NCBI RefSeq assembly: GCF_001649575.2
Contig: NC_051451.1
Coordinates: 24,908,325 to 24,972,324, forward strand
Direction: 5' to 3'
Origin: Kryptolebias marmoratus
Taxonomy: Eukaryota; Chordata; Actinopteri; Cyprinodontiformes; Rivulidae
Length of the DNA stretch: 64,000 bases
The notes beneath the pieces were generated by a model. It was not told the DNA's origin. It searched no databases and worked only from the letters and a program-made list of their open reading frames with translations. Each line of letters opens with the position of its first letter. The stretch's first letter is position 1. Positions 52,401 to 64,000 of the stretch are shown piece after piece. The position numbers and the translations under genes were made by a program.

Positions 52401-55400
52401 AAAAACTGATCATAACCTTTAAACAGAAACCCACTTCGAGGTATCTGAAATATCATTTACCCAATAATAATAATAATCCCAGGGGTACCTGGGATTAATA
52501 ACATATTCTGATCATTTTCAGATCAGCTGTAAAAAAGTAGTGTCTCTAATATGAAAAGTTTAGGTACTGAACACTTCTAACATAATTCAACTTATTACAA
52601 CCCCCACTTCAACTGCATATATCAACAAAGAGGAAGACTGATTGTGTAGGGACAAATTTTGATTTTATTAGCAAAACCAACGGCAACAAATTAGGTTTAA
52701 TGCTCACGTCATTTTATGAAGAGTTTAGTCTAAAGGGATCTTTAGGAATTACTTTATTTGCTAACTAAACATTACGGTTTAAAACTTCAAGGAGAATGTG
52801 GATTAAAAACTCAGCTACGACTTATGATAACAGATGAAACAATAAGCCCTAACCACATCCCTCAACACATTACATATTGAGTAGGAGATAAAGATAAAAG
52901 TCTGCATATGTAGTGACCTCTTGAATGCATGGCATATTTATAATTATTACTGAATCATAGGAACACATTTTCCAATTAGAAGGGTGAATGTATGTCGTTT
53001 TTCTTTTATGGCATAAAGCAAAACATACAGCGTACCGTTGGGTACGTCTGTTTCTTCTGATATCTTTATTGGCCTTGTGCTTCAAGAATAATTACTCCAA
53101 GACTCGAACGCAGGAATGTTTTTGTCAACAGGGAATTTAATGGACTTAATGAACTCTCTTTGTTAACAAAAGCTTAGGACGCTCGGCGGTTGCCTTCATC
53201 GCGCTCACTTTCGCAAAGCAAGACTCATTTCATTTTCACAAATCCGGTGCTACATAGGCTTTTTTGAACTCCGGTGATGCAATGCTGGGAAGAAACAGAA
53301 GACAGGAGGCAGCATGTTTATGAGCCAAGGTAGACTGGAGGGAGATAAATAAGCACGAGGAAAAAAATGCAGCAAGGCAGACAGATAACTAGAACCCCGG
53401 ATACCTGGAAGGGTTGTTTTTTAACTTGTGTTTGGAGGTTAGCGATTTCCCTCTGCTGCCACGCTTTATGCTTGGGTAAGCTAAACACGTGACTGATCTA
53501 TCTCTGTGCTGAATGTGCAGGGATGAAATTGATATTGATCCTCTTATGCAGTGCTCAATAAATCAACAAATAATCCAACATTTTCAAAGTTTCCTTTAAA
53601 GCATAAATAGATCATACGGTTCTGAAATATACAGGCCCTGAAACTTAAAAAAAAGTCTATGACAATAATATATAAAGCTATGGTTGTTCATCAGTTTAAT
53701 GAAAAATATTGGTTTAGCTTATTTGCGTCTTCTTGCTAAACTGTAAATATATTTCAGCATCACACATGCAGTAAAACAATCCACAAGAGTAATAGTGCTT
53801 TGACTTAAGAGAATAAAAACCTGTTTATCCTCCATCGGCTCGAGCTGCGCCCGTCCACTTTAAAACTCCCCACAACATAAAGCCATAAATCTCAACTAGC
53901 CCTGAGGTAGGAGCAACCAACGCTAATTAACAGTAGCAGGATGAGAGGTTAAGGCCTGTGTCGTATTAGCGTGAGAAAACACTATTTTTCAATTTACAGT
54001 TCATACTTGTCTGGAGCTCTTTAAGTAATGAAGCTTGCTGTGCTGTGTGCATGAATACAGAAAAATATCCACTCTGTTGGGCGATGAAGAATATGGGATT
54101 CCAAAAAAACTGTTTACTCCAGCTGTTTGAACAAAAAGGCTTTCAAAGGAGATGACTGAAATGTCCTCACAGAAGTGACTATAGATGTTGTTTTAGCCGC
54201 AGGGGACGTCCAAATAGCAAGATCCCTGATTATTTTAGGTGCACAGAAGAAAATAGGTTTTTATTAAATATATTTAGCTCTTAGAAGGACTTTGGACAAA
54301 GGACAGAGTAAGCTCTGAGGAGGTCGGCTCTGCCCCTGTGCAGACCTGTGGGCCGTTCTCTCCCACTTTGATCGGAGCTGTGATGATGCTGTGGCAGGCG
54401 CAGATTCAGGAGTGGAAGGATTAGAGACGAGGGGGACCTGAAGACTGACAGCTTGTTTTGTATTAGTTTTACTCTCATTTTAGGCATAGCTGTAACAGCA
54501 TGCAGATCATTAACTTTAAAGGGTTGCTTTTTTGGCATTAGAAATTCTCAACCCTTAAAAAAATTTTAGTTGTGAAGCTGAATTATTGATAAATGCATAA
54601 TGGCTCACTTTGAGGGATTTGGCTGAGATTGATGTGCGGTTCAAAATGCAAGCTGTATAATGTTATCAGCTCATTTTCATACAGTCTATATTTTATTGTT
54701 ATGGATTTACTACAAATCAAAAGATACTTACACCTGCAGCAAAAACAAAGAACATGGTGCTCCATCATTTGTATTTGAAAAAGGGCTCTTTAAAGGTGAC
54801 AACAAGAAAACAATACTGGGACCGTCCACACGGGAAAGTTTTTTTTCCTCTTCTAAAATTGTATTGTTTTAACCTCGTGTCCACAAGAAAATGACATTTT
54901 AGAATCTCCAGAACAGTCATTTCTGAAAACATGTTCCAGAGTGAAAAAGTCTAGAAACACCAGCTTTATGCTTTTGTTTAGATGATCAAAATGCAACACT
55001 TTGAAAACAATGATGTCAGAGCCCCACCTCTAATCTAATCTACGAGTCGAGGAAATCCTTTTCTTCTTCTTGTGTTTATTTTTTGCACCCAGCACGTCAG
55101 CTTTATGAGCAAACTCCACGCCTTGTTTCTTGTTTTTGGTGTATTTCTGTGGCAAAGTTACAGCACCACATACAAGCCTGGCATAGTTACTACAGCCTTA
55201 TTGGATGTTTTTGTGTGAATAAAGACATTTTTAGAAACGCTACAAGGATATTTTCAGAAACACTAAACAAAGATTGTTTTGGGAAAAAAAGGTGTGATAA
55301 AGGTCATAGTTTCACGCATCTTTTCTGATGAGCCTTTAGGATCTTGTTTACCTTAAGTTATACGAGAGATAAGCAGCTCTTCATATAGTTACAATAAATA

Positions 55401-58317
55401 TTACTAAAAGTAGAAATTATTCTATAATTTCATCACTTGGCTTCACCAAAGAACAACCTGAAGAGATAGATTGTTTCAGAACAAAAAAGGGAGGATCAAA
55501 GAATTTTAAGGTTTGATCAGAAAAGTTAATAATATTTAAAATAACAAAAAAAAGAGAATATTTTATTTCAAAGCACAGGTGACAAAACTGAAAACAACAA
55601 CAGAAAGCTTGTAAGAGTTGGACCATTACATGAACCCCAAAATTAAAAAAATTAAAGTTTAATCCTGCTATCTGGACATTGTTCTTTTAAGATAAGACCT
55701 TATTTATTTGAGCAGGACTGTTCCAAACCACATCTCACTCAAATATCACATTAAATTATCTGCAACTTTGTAAGTGTCATGCATGACTGAGCAATTACCA
55801 GTCATAACTTCACTTTTTATATGCGTCTGTTTGCAAACATTTCTCTGCCTGTCAATCTACAACCAAATATGAGAATAAATAGAACCAAAAACTCTTTAAA
55901 AAAACATTCTGTTGATGGTATAAATATTAAGGTTTTTCTTGTTCTCCAAGAAGCTTGATCCCCCCTCTTTATAATTTTGGATGATATAGATATGCACATG
56001 TCAGTGACGAGGTAAAATGTGTTACAGATCATTTATCTGTCATTTGTCTTCACATCTTAAAGTGTAGACACAGAGCCCATCGGCAGTCTGAGCGCTGCTG
56101 TGGTGTCTTCCTGTCAGCCTCAAGGTAGCACTTAATAAATGTGCAGTGTCACACAGAAAACTACTTTTATTTATGGCAGGTAAACGGATAACGGGGATCA
56201 AAAGATGAAAAAACATTGGTGGGAGACCTTCTGAAGGCTTGTTGCCATTGTCACTTTTACACTACTGTCCAGGATGCAGACATAAAGCATAAACTGATAA
56301 ATCAGTTTAAAGAAATGTGGGTATATTGTATTTATTGAGTGTTAAATACATGAAAAATTCAATGTATGTACCTTTAAATCCCAAAGGATCAAAGGCTAAT
56401 CAAAATCTCCTCTTGAATTCTGACTGGTTTCATGTTCCTCTGTTCACAAGAGATGGTGAAAAAGTACAAACATTTATGCAATATTGAAAATATGTACACA
56501 TACGTGGAACAGGGAGGATGCATTGTGTTAATGCATTAAGCAGTGGTCATCATTAAGGTGCTTAATAGACCATATCGCCTGTAAGACCTGACAGGCAAGC
56601 TGGGCAGTGTGGAGAACCCAGGGAGAGGGTCACCTTCATGTGGAGACAGCTCCGTCACTCTGGGGCCAAGAAGGCATCATGACCTGGCCCAGACAACGCA
56701 CGACTCTGGTCAACCAAGCAGAACAACAAATCCCCAAACCTCCTTCACACACACACAATAACACCTGGAGAGAATTTAAGCACTAAATTGAAATGTACCT
56801 GCAGTCTGCTGCATGAGATAAAATGTATAAACATTTGAACCATTTATCATCTGCTGTCATTATCTCCGAAATGATCCGAGCTCATTTCCCAACAAATATG
56901 ATAAATCACAGACCACACACATCTCTGTTTCTCTTTTCTTTCATGTTATTAACCTCTGTAAATACTATATAAAAACATCTTTGTGGCAATAACAGAAATA
57001 AACAGATGTTTAGGACTTGCTACTTATCTTGTGAGGGTAACACGTTTTGTTTTAAATGTAGTAAAATCTAAAAGCAGTTTAGGAAAGTGGTGCTATGTCT
57101 GTCTGGGCACAGGTGCATCTTGGAATGAGGAAGAATGAGGGGGAACTAAAACTCACCAGCAACCCCAATGAAAGAGAGGGGACCTGCCACTCAAGGTCAT
57201 GGTGAATTGCAGCAATGCACTGAAGATTGATTGGAATTATGTGGAGCAGCTGGCTGAGAGGAAACCGGAAGGTTACTGAAGGAATCGCCAGGTGGCTCCC
57301 ATGAATTTATGACACCATCCACCCAGTCTTTTCTACATTTCTTACCAACTAAGTGCAGGTTTAAACTTGTGCTGTCACACGCTGTTAGGACCTAGAACGA
57401 TTCCCATGTCAGCTAATATATGACTGTGTACAATATGGTCCACTGATAAATTTATGGCTGTGGTTTGAATCGAACTTTATGGATAACTTTTCACAAATGG
57501 CCAGAGGATAACGCAGCTAATTACAGTTTTCTAAATGTGGAGTTCATCATGAATATTGATAAAGAATTAATTAGTTGCTAAAACTGGAAAACCATTTTCT
57601 CTGCACCAAATACATCACATGTTTTGGAAGCAAAAAAAAGGAAAATATGATAAAAATGCACGGCATCAATTTAAGGAAGGGCCATTTGTATTTTGCTACA
57701 ATAAATAATCTAACAAAATGATTTACTGATCATTTTTTAAATAAAAACAAAAAACTGAAACCATAGTGACAAAATGCCTGCTTATTATTTAATTTGGCCT
57801 AGTTAGAATTTAGTGTGGATCATAACATTATTAGGTATCATGCAGGTCATCATCTTTATGTTTGGCAGAGCTTTATGACAAACTCCAACATTTCCAGATC
57901 AGTCAGTTTGATTCTGGAAAAGCCAAGAATTTTTGCAGAGCTGTGCTCAGGTGAGAAGCCAGTAACACCTTATGGTAGAAATCTGAAGTTCTGATGGTTT
58001 TGATTAAGCAAAGTAATCTGCTGTGTATTCTTATTTCCAATAATGGCTTTTCACTGACTCACTGAGCCGGGGGGTGGGGAGGGTGTATGGGAGTAGCGTA
58101 CTCATTCTTTTGATTTCCTAATGACTTTGTTGTGCTGAGTCCAGATAAAATGAAAACTTCCTGTCGGGGAAATTATCAGATGAATTGCTTTCTCAAAATC
58201 TCAGCTGATTGGTGTGCTCTGCATTCAGTAAGCTGCGTATTCCATCAACTATGTGCTCCATCGTGTAACAAATACTGCAAGCACGCACACACAAACAGTT
58301 TGTATTTCTATCCTCAT

Positions 58318-58500
58318 TAGAACATTATATCGACTTCCATTCATTTCTGTGACCTTACCCTGATCCTAAACTTGATTCAAACCTTAACTTTAAACCTGAA
58401 CCCTAGCCCAAAAATGATGTTTCACCATTTTAGGACAGGACTTTGGACCTCAAAAGGACTACTGGTCCTGAAAAGACAAGATTCTACCACAAAAATAGTT
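58318..58500. repeat. Short dispersed teleost repeat with CCTTAACC-like core
   Basis: The segment opens with ACATTATATCGACTTCCATT followed by CATTTCTGTGACCTTACCCT, goes on through degenerate CCTTAAC/CCCTAGC units, and closes with TTTAGGACAGGACTTTGGAC followed by CTCAAAAGGACTACTGGTCC. This order (GACTTCCATTCATTTCTG, telomere-like cytosine-rich units, then a GGAC-type block) is that of a very common short non-autonomous fish repeat known to me from many teleost introns. The copy is worn and its terminal inverted repeats are not clear. It carries no coding content. Confidence 0.6.
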
Positions 58501-60319
58501 GTTTTAAGTCACTTTTCAAACACAAACTTATCTTTTATGTCATGAATCAAGACAATCTTTTCAAGACAATCAAAGCCATTTGGAATGCTACAACCATTTG
58601 ACGAAGAGCAACAGATCTTATTTCTTGCATGTTTGCTGTCATAACCAAGGGTTTAGGAAGTGACATTAGATGTTAAGATCTGGAAGTTATCCAGAATTCC
58701 GGGCTGCACGCAAAAGAGTCAAACCATGAAACAGAATTCAACGCTCTTAACTACAGCACTTTGTTTTTTCAAGATATACAGTAGCATGATAATTAAATAC
58801 ATATTTGGGCTCTCTGGATTCATCTGTATGTGAAATAAAAAGATGTGGGCATAGGTGCTCCAGTATTTAAATTTAAACCTCTTTTCTGGTTCTGACAGTT
58901 GCAGTATCATTCATTTAAAGGCAAGTCTGACATTTATGATATTAAGGTTACTGGTTGACAATGAAAGAAATGATTAATCTTCTAAATTACTTCATGGAAT
59001 GATTACTACACTTGGCCTCCTTCATAATGATTTAATGCTAACATGTCGTATAATTTTTAATTAACTTGGAGGGGAAAGAATGTAGGATGTGGGGGTGTAA
59101 CTCAGGGACTGGCTGCGCATTTAAGATCACGACTCGTTCTCAGCTGTTGCACGCTTTATCTCTCAGAAATTAAATCCTAGTAAATGATAACTAGAGAAAC
59201 TGCAATTTCTGTGAAAATGCAGTGTGAACGCTGAGTGCTGAATGACTCCTGAAGTTTGCTAAAGAAGCTGAAATTTAGTGTTCTGACATATGAATGGTTA
59301 AAATAGCAGTTAAAGTATGCAAACATAGATTGCACAAAAACAAACAAACGAAAAAGTTTTGGAAACATTAAAATTAGGAAATTAGCATTCACACAACAAA
59401 ATACTGAGTATCAAAGAAAGAACCTGGTTCTTACAGAATGCATCTCATAAAGGTATATCCTAAACAATGAGCCGACAATAAGATCAAATTTCTTTTTGCT
59501 CATTTTCTCCCAATTATTCTGCACAAGTGAGACCATTTTGAAAAGTAGATTTGCAATTTCTGTCCACATATCAGACATGCACACATCGCAATTAAAATAA
59601 ATTCAAATAATAAAAAAGAAAAACTAAAAGAGACACTTTGTGGCCAACTCCAGCATTACAGAAATGCATAACACTGTTCAATCTACAATATCTCTCTCAT
59701 AACTCTGCACAAGGTGCTACTCTGCCTCTTGAATTGCTGAGTAGGACTAAATGGAGCCAGTTTAACACTGAGTCAATCAGCTAAGGCCAGACACACACAT
59801 CAGCCCTCGTTAGCTATGACCTTGGGAGATAATAATGGCACTAAACCAGATATATGTGCTGGGTAATGACACTGTGATTAGCAAAATATGCAGAAGAGCA
59901 TAAACACTGACATGTCTGGTGACAGTAGACGGTCCTTCATCTCCGCCTGCAGGTACAGAGCTTCGTTTTTGATAAGAAAATGATGAGAGGCTAAGATTCA
60001 GACATTTGTTTAAATATGGATCCATATTAGCTGGCAAGATTGTCTGCTTAAATGCGCTGTTCCAAGTTCATATGTAAGAAAGTCCAACCATTCTTAAAGA
60101 CTTTGCCAAATAGATGGGGAGTAAATATTCACTTTAAACAGTTTTTATGGTTCTGTAGGAATCCAATTATTCACATCTAAACTGCACAACACATTGGAGA
60201 TAATCAACTAAACAAAAAATAGCTTGAAACATGAAAGCCTGAATAACCTGCATTCAAACACATTTTATTGTTTTTGAATCACCTTGAAAAACAAACTGTC
60301 AAGCCATTTTGTGGCATGG

Positions 60320-61337
60320 CATTAATTTGGACTCCAGTACTACAGTGAGGAACTCTGGAGTCAGCTTTGACCAGGGTAAGTCTCAACTTGCACATAAAGC
60401 AAGTTTCTTCTCCTTGCACCTGCGCAATATTGCCAAAATTAGGAACACCCCATCCCAGAGTGAGGAAGAGAAACTAGTCCATGCATTTGTTACTACTAGG
60501 CTGGTCCATTGTAATTCTTTATTCTTAAAATAGTCCAAAAGAATCTCTTAAAAAAAAAAAAAAAAGCTCTAGTGGATCTAAAGTGCTGCAGTGAGAGTTC
60601 TGATTAGAGTTAAAAGGAGAGTTTAGATTTCTCCTATTTTCTAACTGAATCCCTGATAAAACCAAGGAAGGCGTATTTCAGATTTTTCTCCACTTAATGA
60701 CTAAAGCTCCGTCTTATTTTAAAGCTCTTGTAGTCCATATTGTCTGCTTCTTCATCAGACTGCGGATTTGCTTCAGATTTCTTGAATTTCTACATTTGGG
60801 ATGTACAACTAAAAAATGGCAGGTGGACTCCTCCACAATCAGGCATTTCTCTTGTAGAAGCAGCAGCTAGGATATGATTAGGACGTAGATAACCCCTGTA
60901 CTTTTAAGCCAAAAACTTTTTTAAGGAATAGTTAGAGTTAGAACTATGGGTGATCCTTTGTCATAAGAAATACCCAATAATGTACAGATCCCCTCTCCTT
61001 ACTCTGCTTTTCCCTCAATGCTTGTATATCTTACTTTGCTCTTGTTAATTTGTACATTCAGCCTTCTTTTTAAATGTTTAGCTTCTATAACTAGTGTTGT
61101 ACATTTACATTTGCTTGTTTCTTTTTCCAGTCCTTCCAGCTGGAGGATTACTCCTTATAAAAAAGGGAATTCTCTGCATTACCCCATGCATACTCAGGGG
61201 AAAGGTAGAAATCCAAGTGAGGACTTGTTGCAGTCTTTGGGTTTTCTTTACCTAATACGTAACTGCATTAAACTGCAATGAATTCGATTAGGTTGGAGTG
61301 TATGAATTGGTGCTAAATAAATAAAATGAACTGAATT
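60320..61337 (+). mobile_element. LINE 3' end, L2/CR1-type (RT C-terminal region and 3' UTR), degenerate
   Basis: Plus-strand translation gives RNSGVSFD near 60348, then HLRNIAKIRNTPSQSEEEK and LVHAFVTTRL followed by HCNSL (about 60412-60530). These are characteristic of the region after the RT core in vertebrate L2/CR1-type non-LTR elements. Further downstream, broken frames recall the IQNAAARVL, HISPV and LNDQAPSYL-like segments, with many stops. The 3' end, GAATTGGTGCTAAATAAATA followed by AAATGAACTGAATTC, matches the usual fish LINE tail (ttggcgctatataaataaaa followed by ttgaattgaa). It is 5'-truncated, as is normal for LINE insertions, and lies antisense to macrod2. An A16 run at about 60551-60566 interrupts the coding remnant. 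Clade assignment (L2 versus Rex1/Babar) is not secure. Confidence 0.75.
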
Positions 61338-62334
61338 CAGCAAATTTATTTTATCCTCTATTTGTACTGCATGGGTGGTATCAGTGTCTTTTTTTACGCT
61401 GTGATGTCATTAGTTGTGAAATTGCTTTTCACTGCATGACAAATCAGATAGATGGTGTAAGAGCATGTCAATTACTTAAAGGTCATACAAAAAGCACATC
61501 CCGTGCTAAATGAATTTGGTCAAAGGAAAAACGAATTGAAAAATGCTCACAAATAAATCTTTGTAGGACAAAAAATGCACCGAGGATGTAAAGTCTTTGT
61601 TCCTCAGAAGATTGCTGTGGTCTCCAACTCTGTCAGTTTATTTATTTAAAATATTTAAGATATTTAGCCCAACTACTCCTAAATTTCTCAGCTGTAAGTG
61701 GACTTGGGTTTTTAAAAAAATCTGTTAAATGAAAGTGATGAAAATATTGCATCACTGCAGTTGTAACAGTTGTTTTGAGTAATAATTACACACCTTTTGA
61801 AAAGCTTACAGACTTATTTTCTGCATTTTTGGGACCATTCTTGCACCTTGATTTCTCACAGTGTAATACACATTTTGGCCACTTTTTCTGTGTAGAAGAC
61901 ACAAAAACCACTTCAGAAAAAAAAAAAAAAATCTGTGATGCTATCTTATTTGTTCTTTTGAAAACATGTTATGTGTAGAGAGAGAAAATGCTCCCCATTG
62001 GGATAAAACCACGATAGTGAGACCTTGTACTGCGACCAAACGCATCTGTAAAAGCGAGACTATGATAGAAGGATAATTGGGTGCAAGCTTGTTGAAATGG
62101 AATTCTGTGATAGAGCAGGAAATTCCAGTTTCATGGGCATGGGCAAAGTTGCCAGAGGCTTCAACACCTGGCTTTAGAAAAACTACAAATGAAAATACCA
62201 CACAAGAGTGGATTGAGGCCAGCAAACAATACTGGAGTGACCCTGAGATTACGATGTGTGCAGAAAGCTTCCGATTATAACTAATAAATTCCCCACTTAG
62301 AAATACTACAAGTTTCCAGGAAACTGCCCTCAGT

Positions 62335-62366
62335 GACTCACCTGCTGAAATAAAACAAAACTATTT
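62335..62366 (-). promoter_or_regulatory. Candidate recursive (ratchet) splice site in macrod2 sense
   Basis: On the macrod2 strand, a pyrimidine-rich tract TTTTGTTTTATTTCAG (down to 62345) is followed by CAG and then, with no exon between, by the donor GTGAGT (62341-62336). The juxtaposition Y-tract, AG, GT(G/A)AGT is the definition of a recursive splice site, a device known from very long vertebrate and insect introns. The acceptor is also a tandem CAGCAG. It lies about 18.3 kb upstream of the 31-nt exon inside one long intron. No open frame joins it to a neighbouring exon, so it is not an ordinary exon border. This is pattern-based only. Confidence 0.35.
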
Positions 62367-64000
62367 TCTGATGCAAAATCATGGTATACATCTATGACAT
62401 TCATTGAGAGAAACACACAGATTCAAGTTTCTCATCATTAAAGACAATAATCATGACATTATTCATTTGTGAGGAATAAATTTAAAGATACTGCATCACA
62501 GATTCACAGTAATTTTTCAGAACGGCCTCTGATAAAAGATGAGTTGCCTGTAATATCTGAAAGTAACCGTGAGGATGACTAAACAATCCACAGCAACATG
62601 AGGTGTTACCATAAAGATAGTACTGCATTGATAATGAGATGACTGAAAATGTGATGGCTCAGTCTGGCTACAATAACACAAGCAGAATAAGCACAACTGC
62701 CGCTGGCTGGACTGATCCTGCATGATAATTACCTATATTAATGTAAACAAGAACTAATTTGCTGCATTCACTGCAAACGAACAGCTACCTGTTACATTAT
62801 CTGAGATTTACAGTCCAAAAGAGTAACTGTCAGACAACGAGAGAAGCATCATTTGCATACACAAGAATGCATTTCATATCCTCCCTCTCTGCTCAGTTTC
62901 TGTGATCAAAGGAGAAGCATTTATTAGGTGGAGGAGGAAATATCAGATGGCATCAAGACTTTCAGGCCCAACTTTAAACTGATGGGAGCAAAAATAAAAC
63001 AGGCTTTCAGTGAGGACTAGATCATTTTGTTGAATTTTTTGTATATATTAGTTTAGTTATTGAGACTTCAAAGCTAACAAGAAGCCACCATCTACATACC
63101 GTCTACTCTCAAGTTTCTATCTTGCCAGAAACAATAAGATTCAAAAGCCACCCCTCAGGCAAACGACTTGGGACTTACTTTGAACGTCTGCATTGTTTAA
63201 AAAGACTCATTCCAATACTGCACTTAAGCTGAATAACATTTCGCTAATTAGCATTAATTGTCACCAACTACTCTGCTCTCAGGTGGATCCCAAAGCTTGC
63301 TGGCTGTTGAAATTATCTGTAAGAAAAACCAACAGTAAAAATGTGTCACGTTTTTATTCCTGCTGTGAGGAAGAGGCAAAAATAGACAGAAATGGCTTTT
63401 GTTTTTCTGCATTGCCTACATTCTTCAGGTCTGTTCAATTAATGCCTGCTTTTTGTGGCGTTCTTTTCTGCTGGTGTCTGGCAGGAATAACATCTGTTTA
63501 ATCAACAACTTCCTATGACAGTCCCTCAGCTGGGTGCGAGCTGTCGTGTCTATTCTCAGATGGTACCGCAGAAGGATATGAGCCTCATAGATATGCAGGA
63601 GGCTCTTCACAGCCAGGTACAGCAACAGAGGAAAAGACTGACTGAAACTAGCTTGAGTGCTGTGAGAGTCTCATACTTCCAGACTATGCTTTAGTACTTA
63701 ACTTATTTAAAGAGCCTTTATTATTGTCAGTGTAAATTAACATAAAACAGAACTGCTGCTATCTCCCTCATTGAATATCCAGGTGGAGTAGCCTTTCTAG
63801 GAGGTAGACTTTGGTCTTTTTGATGATTGCTGTGGGCTTCCTAATCAAGACAGTAGCATGCTCACATCCATTCACACTGGAGATTACCTCATCAGGCCCT
63901 ATCAACAGTGATTACCCTACTCAAGATCTACAAAAATGTCACATTTTGCATATTCAGACATTTCACCTTACATGAACCTCTGAAGGTTTCCTGAATAGAA

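Larger units (their letters stand above)
44071..64000 (-). other. macrod2: macrod2 intron upstream of the 31-nt exon (partial, at least 19.9 kb)
   Basis: Ends at the acceptor TTTTTTCTTACAG just above 44070 and runs off the window at 64000. The preceding exon should end in phase 0 with a Ser-Val-like pair after a Lys-Leu-Val-type helix. No minus-strand segment with such a motif and a donor was found, so it probably lies beyond the window. Contents are an antisense exon-like segment (49318-49469), a short dispersed repeat (58318-58500), a LINE 3' end (60320-61337) and a candidate recursive splice site (62335-62366). The rest, including 44071-49262, 49490-58317 and 62367-64000, shows nothing I can assign. 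Confidence 0.8.

Noticed and set aside
63193..63501. 102-codon plus-strand frame with a CTGCTCTCAG acceptor-like and a CTGTAAG donor-like site
   Set aside because: The implied exon is tiny, the peptide has no family resemblance and the strand is opposite to macrod2; consistent with chance.
1..64000. Prokaryotic features such as operons, CRISPR arrays, insertion sequences or riboswitches
   Set aside because: Base composition, spliced exons and repeat families are those of a vertebrate genome; no spaced direct-repeat array or dense gene packing exists.

Overview
The window looks like nuclear DNA of a ray-finned (probably percomorph) fish. It is AT-rich, has no long open reading frame, carries spliceosomal exons with GT-AG borders in very long introns, and contains repeats typical of teleosts: a Penelope-like retroelement, an L2/CR1-type LINE tail, and short dispersed repeats. 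Species cannot be told from the sequence alone.

The only protein-coding gene I can support is macrod2 (mono-ADP-ribosylhydrolase 2, a macrodomain protein), read on the minus strand. Two adjacent internal exons are visible: a 31-nt exon at 44040-44070 and a 74-nt exon at 32706-32779. They join in frame across an 11,260-bp intron and encode the strand and Gly-Ile-Tyr-Gly loop of the ADP-ribose pocket plus the helix after it. Everything else is intron: at least 32.7 kb downstream of the 74-nt exon (1-32705), the 11.3-kb intron between the exons, and at least 19.9 kb upstream of the 31-nt exon (44071-64000). The neighbouring macrodomain exons were searched for by eye and not found, so they probably lie outside the window. 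Giant introns are characteristic of MACROD2 in vertebrates.

Layout on the plus-strand axis: 1-32.7 kb, intron with two related TTTTAGCTA-rich repeats (4.3-4.8 and 8.2-8.35 kb), a (CA)n tract (12.9 kb), a possible Tc1-type terminal remnant (15.1 kb), possible regulatory elements (5.2 and 16 kb) and a decayed Penelope-like RT (25.3-26.25 kb). Next come the 74-nt exon (32.7 kb) and an intron holding three or more relatives of one dispersed repeat (41.4-41.8 and 43.45-44.0 kb) and a perfect 15-bp hairpin (42.5 kb). Then comes the 31-nt exon (44.0 kb), followed by an intron with an exon-like antisense segment (49.3 kb), a CCTTAACC-type short repeat (58.3-58.5 kb), the 3' end of an L2/CR1-type LINE (60.3-61.3 kb) and a candidate recursive splice site in the macrod2 sense (62.34 kb).

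I found no rRNA, tRNA, CRISPR, operon or bacterial-type feature. The observations most worth checking are the candidate recursive splice site, the repeat array lying almost against the splice donor of the 31-nt exon, the perfect hairpin, and two exon-like segments on the opposite strand.
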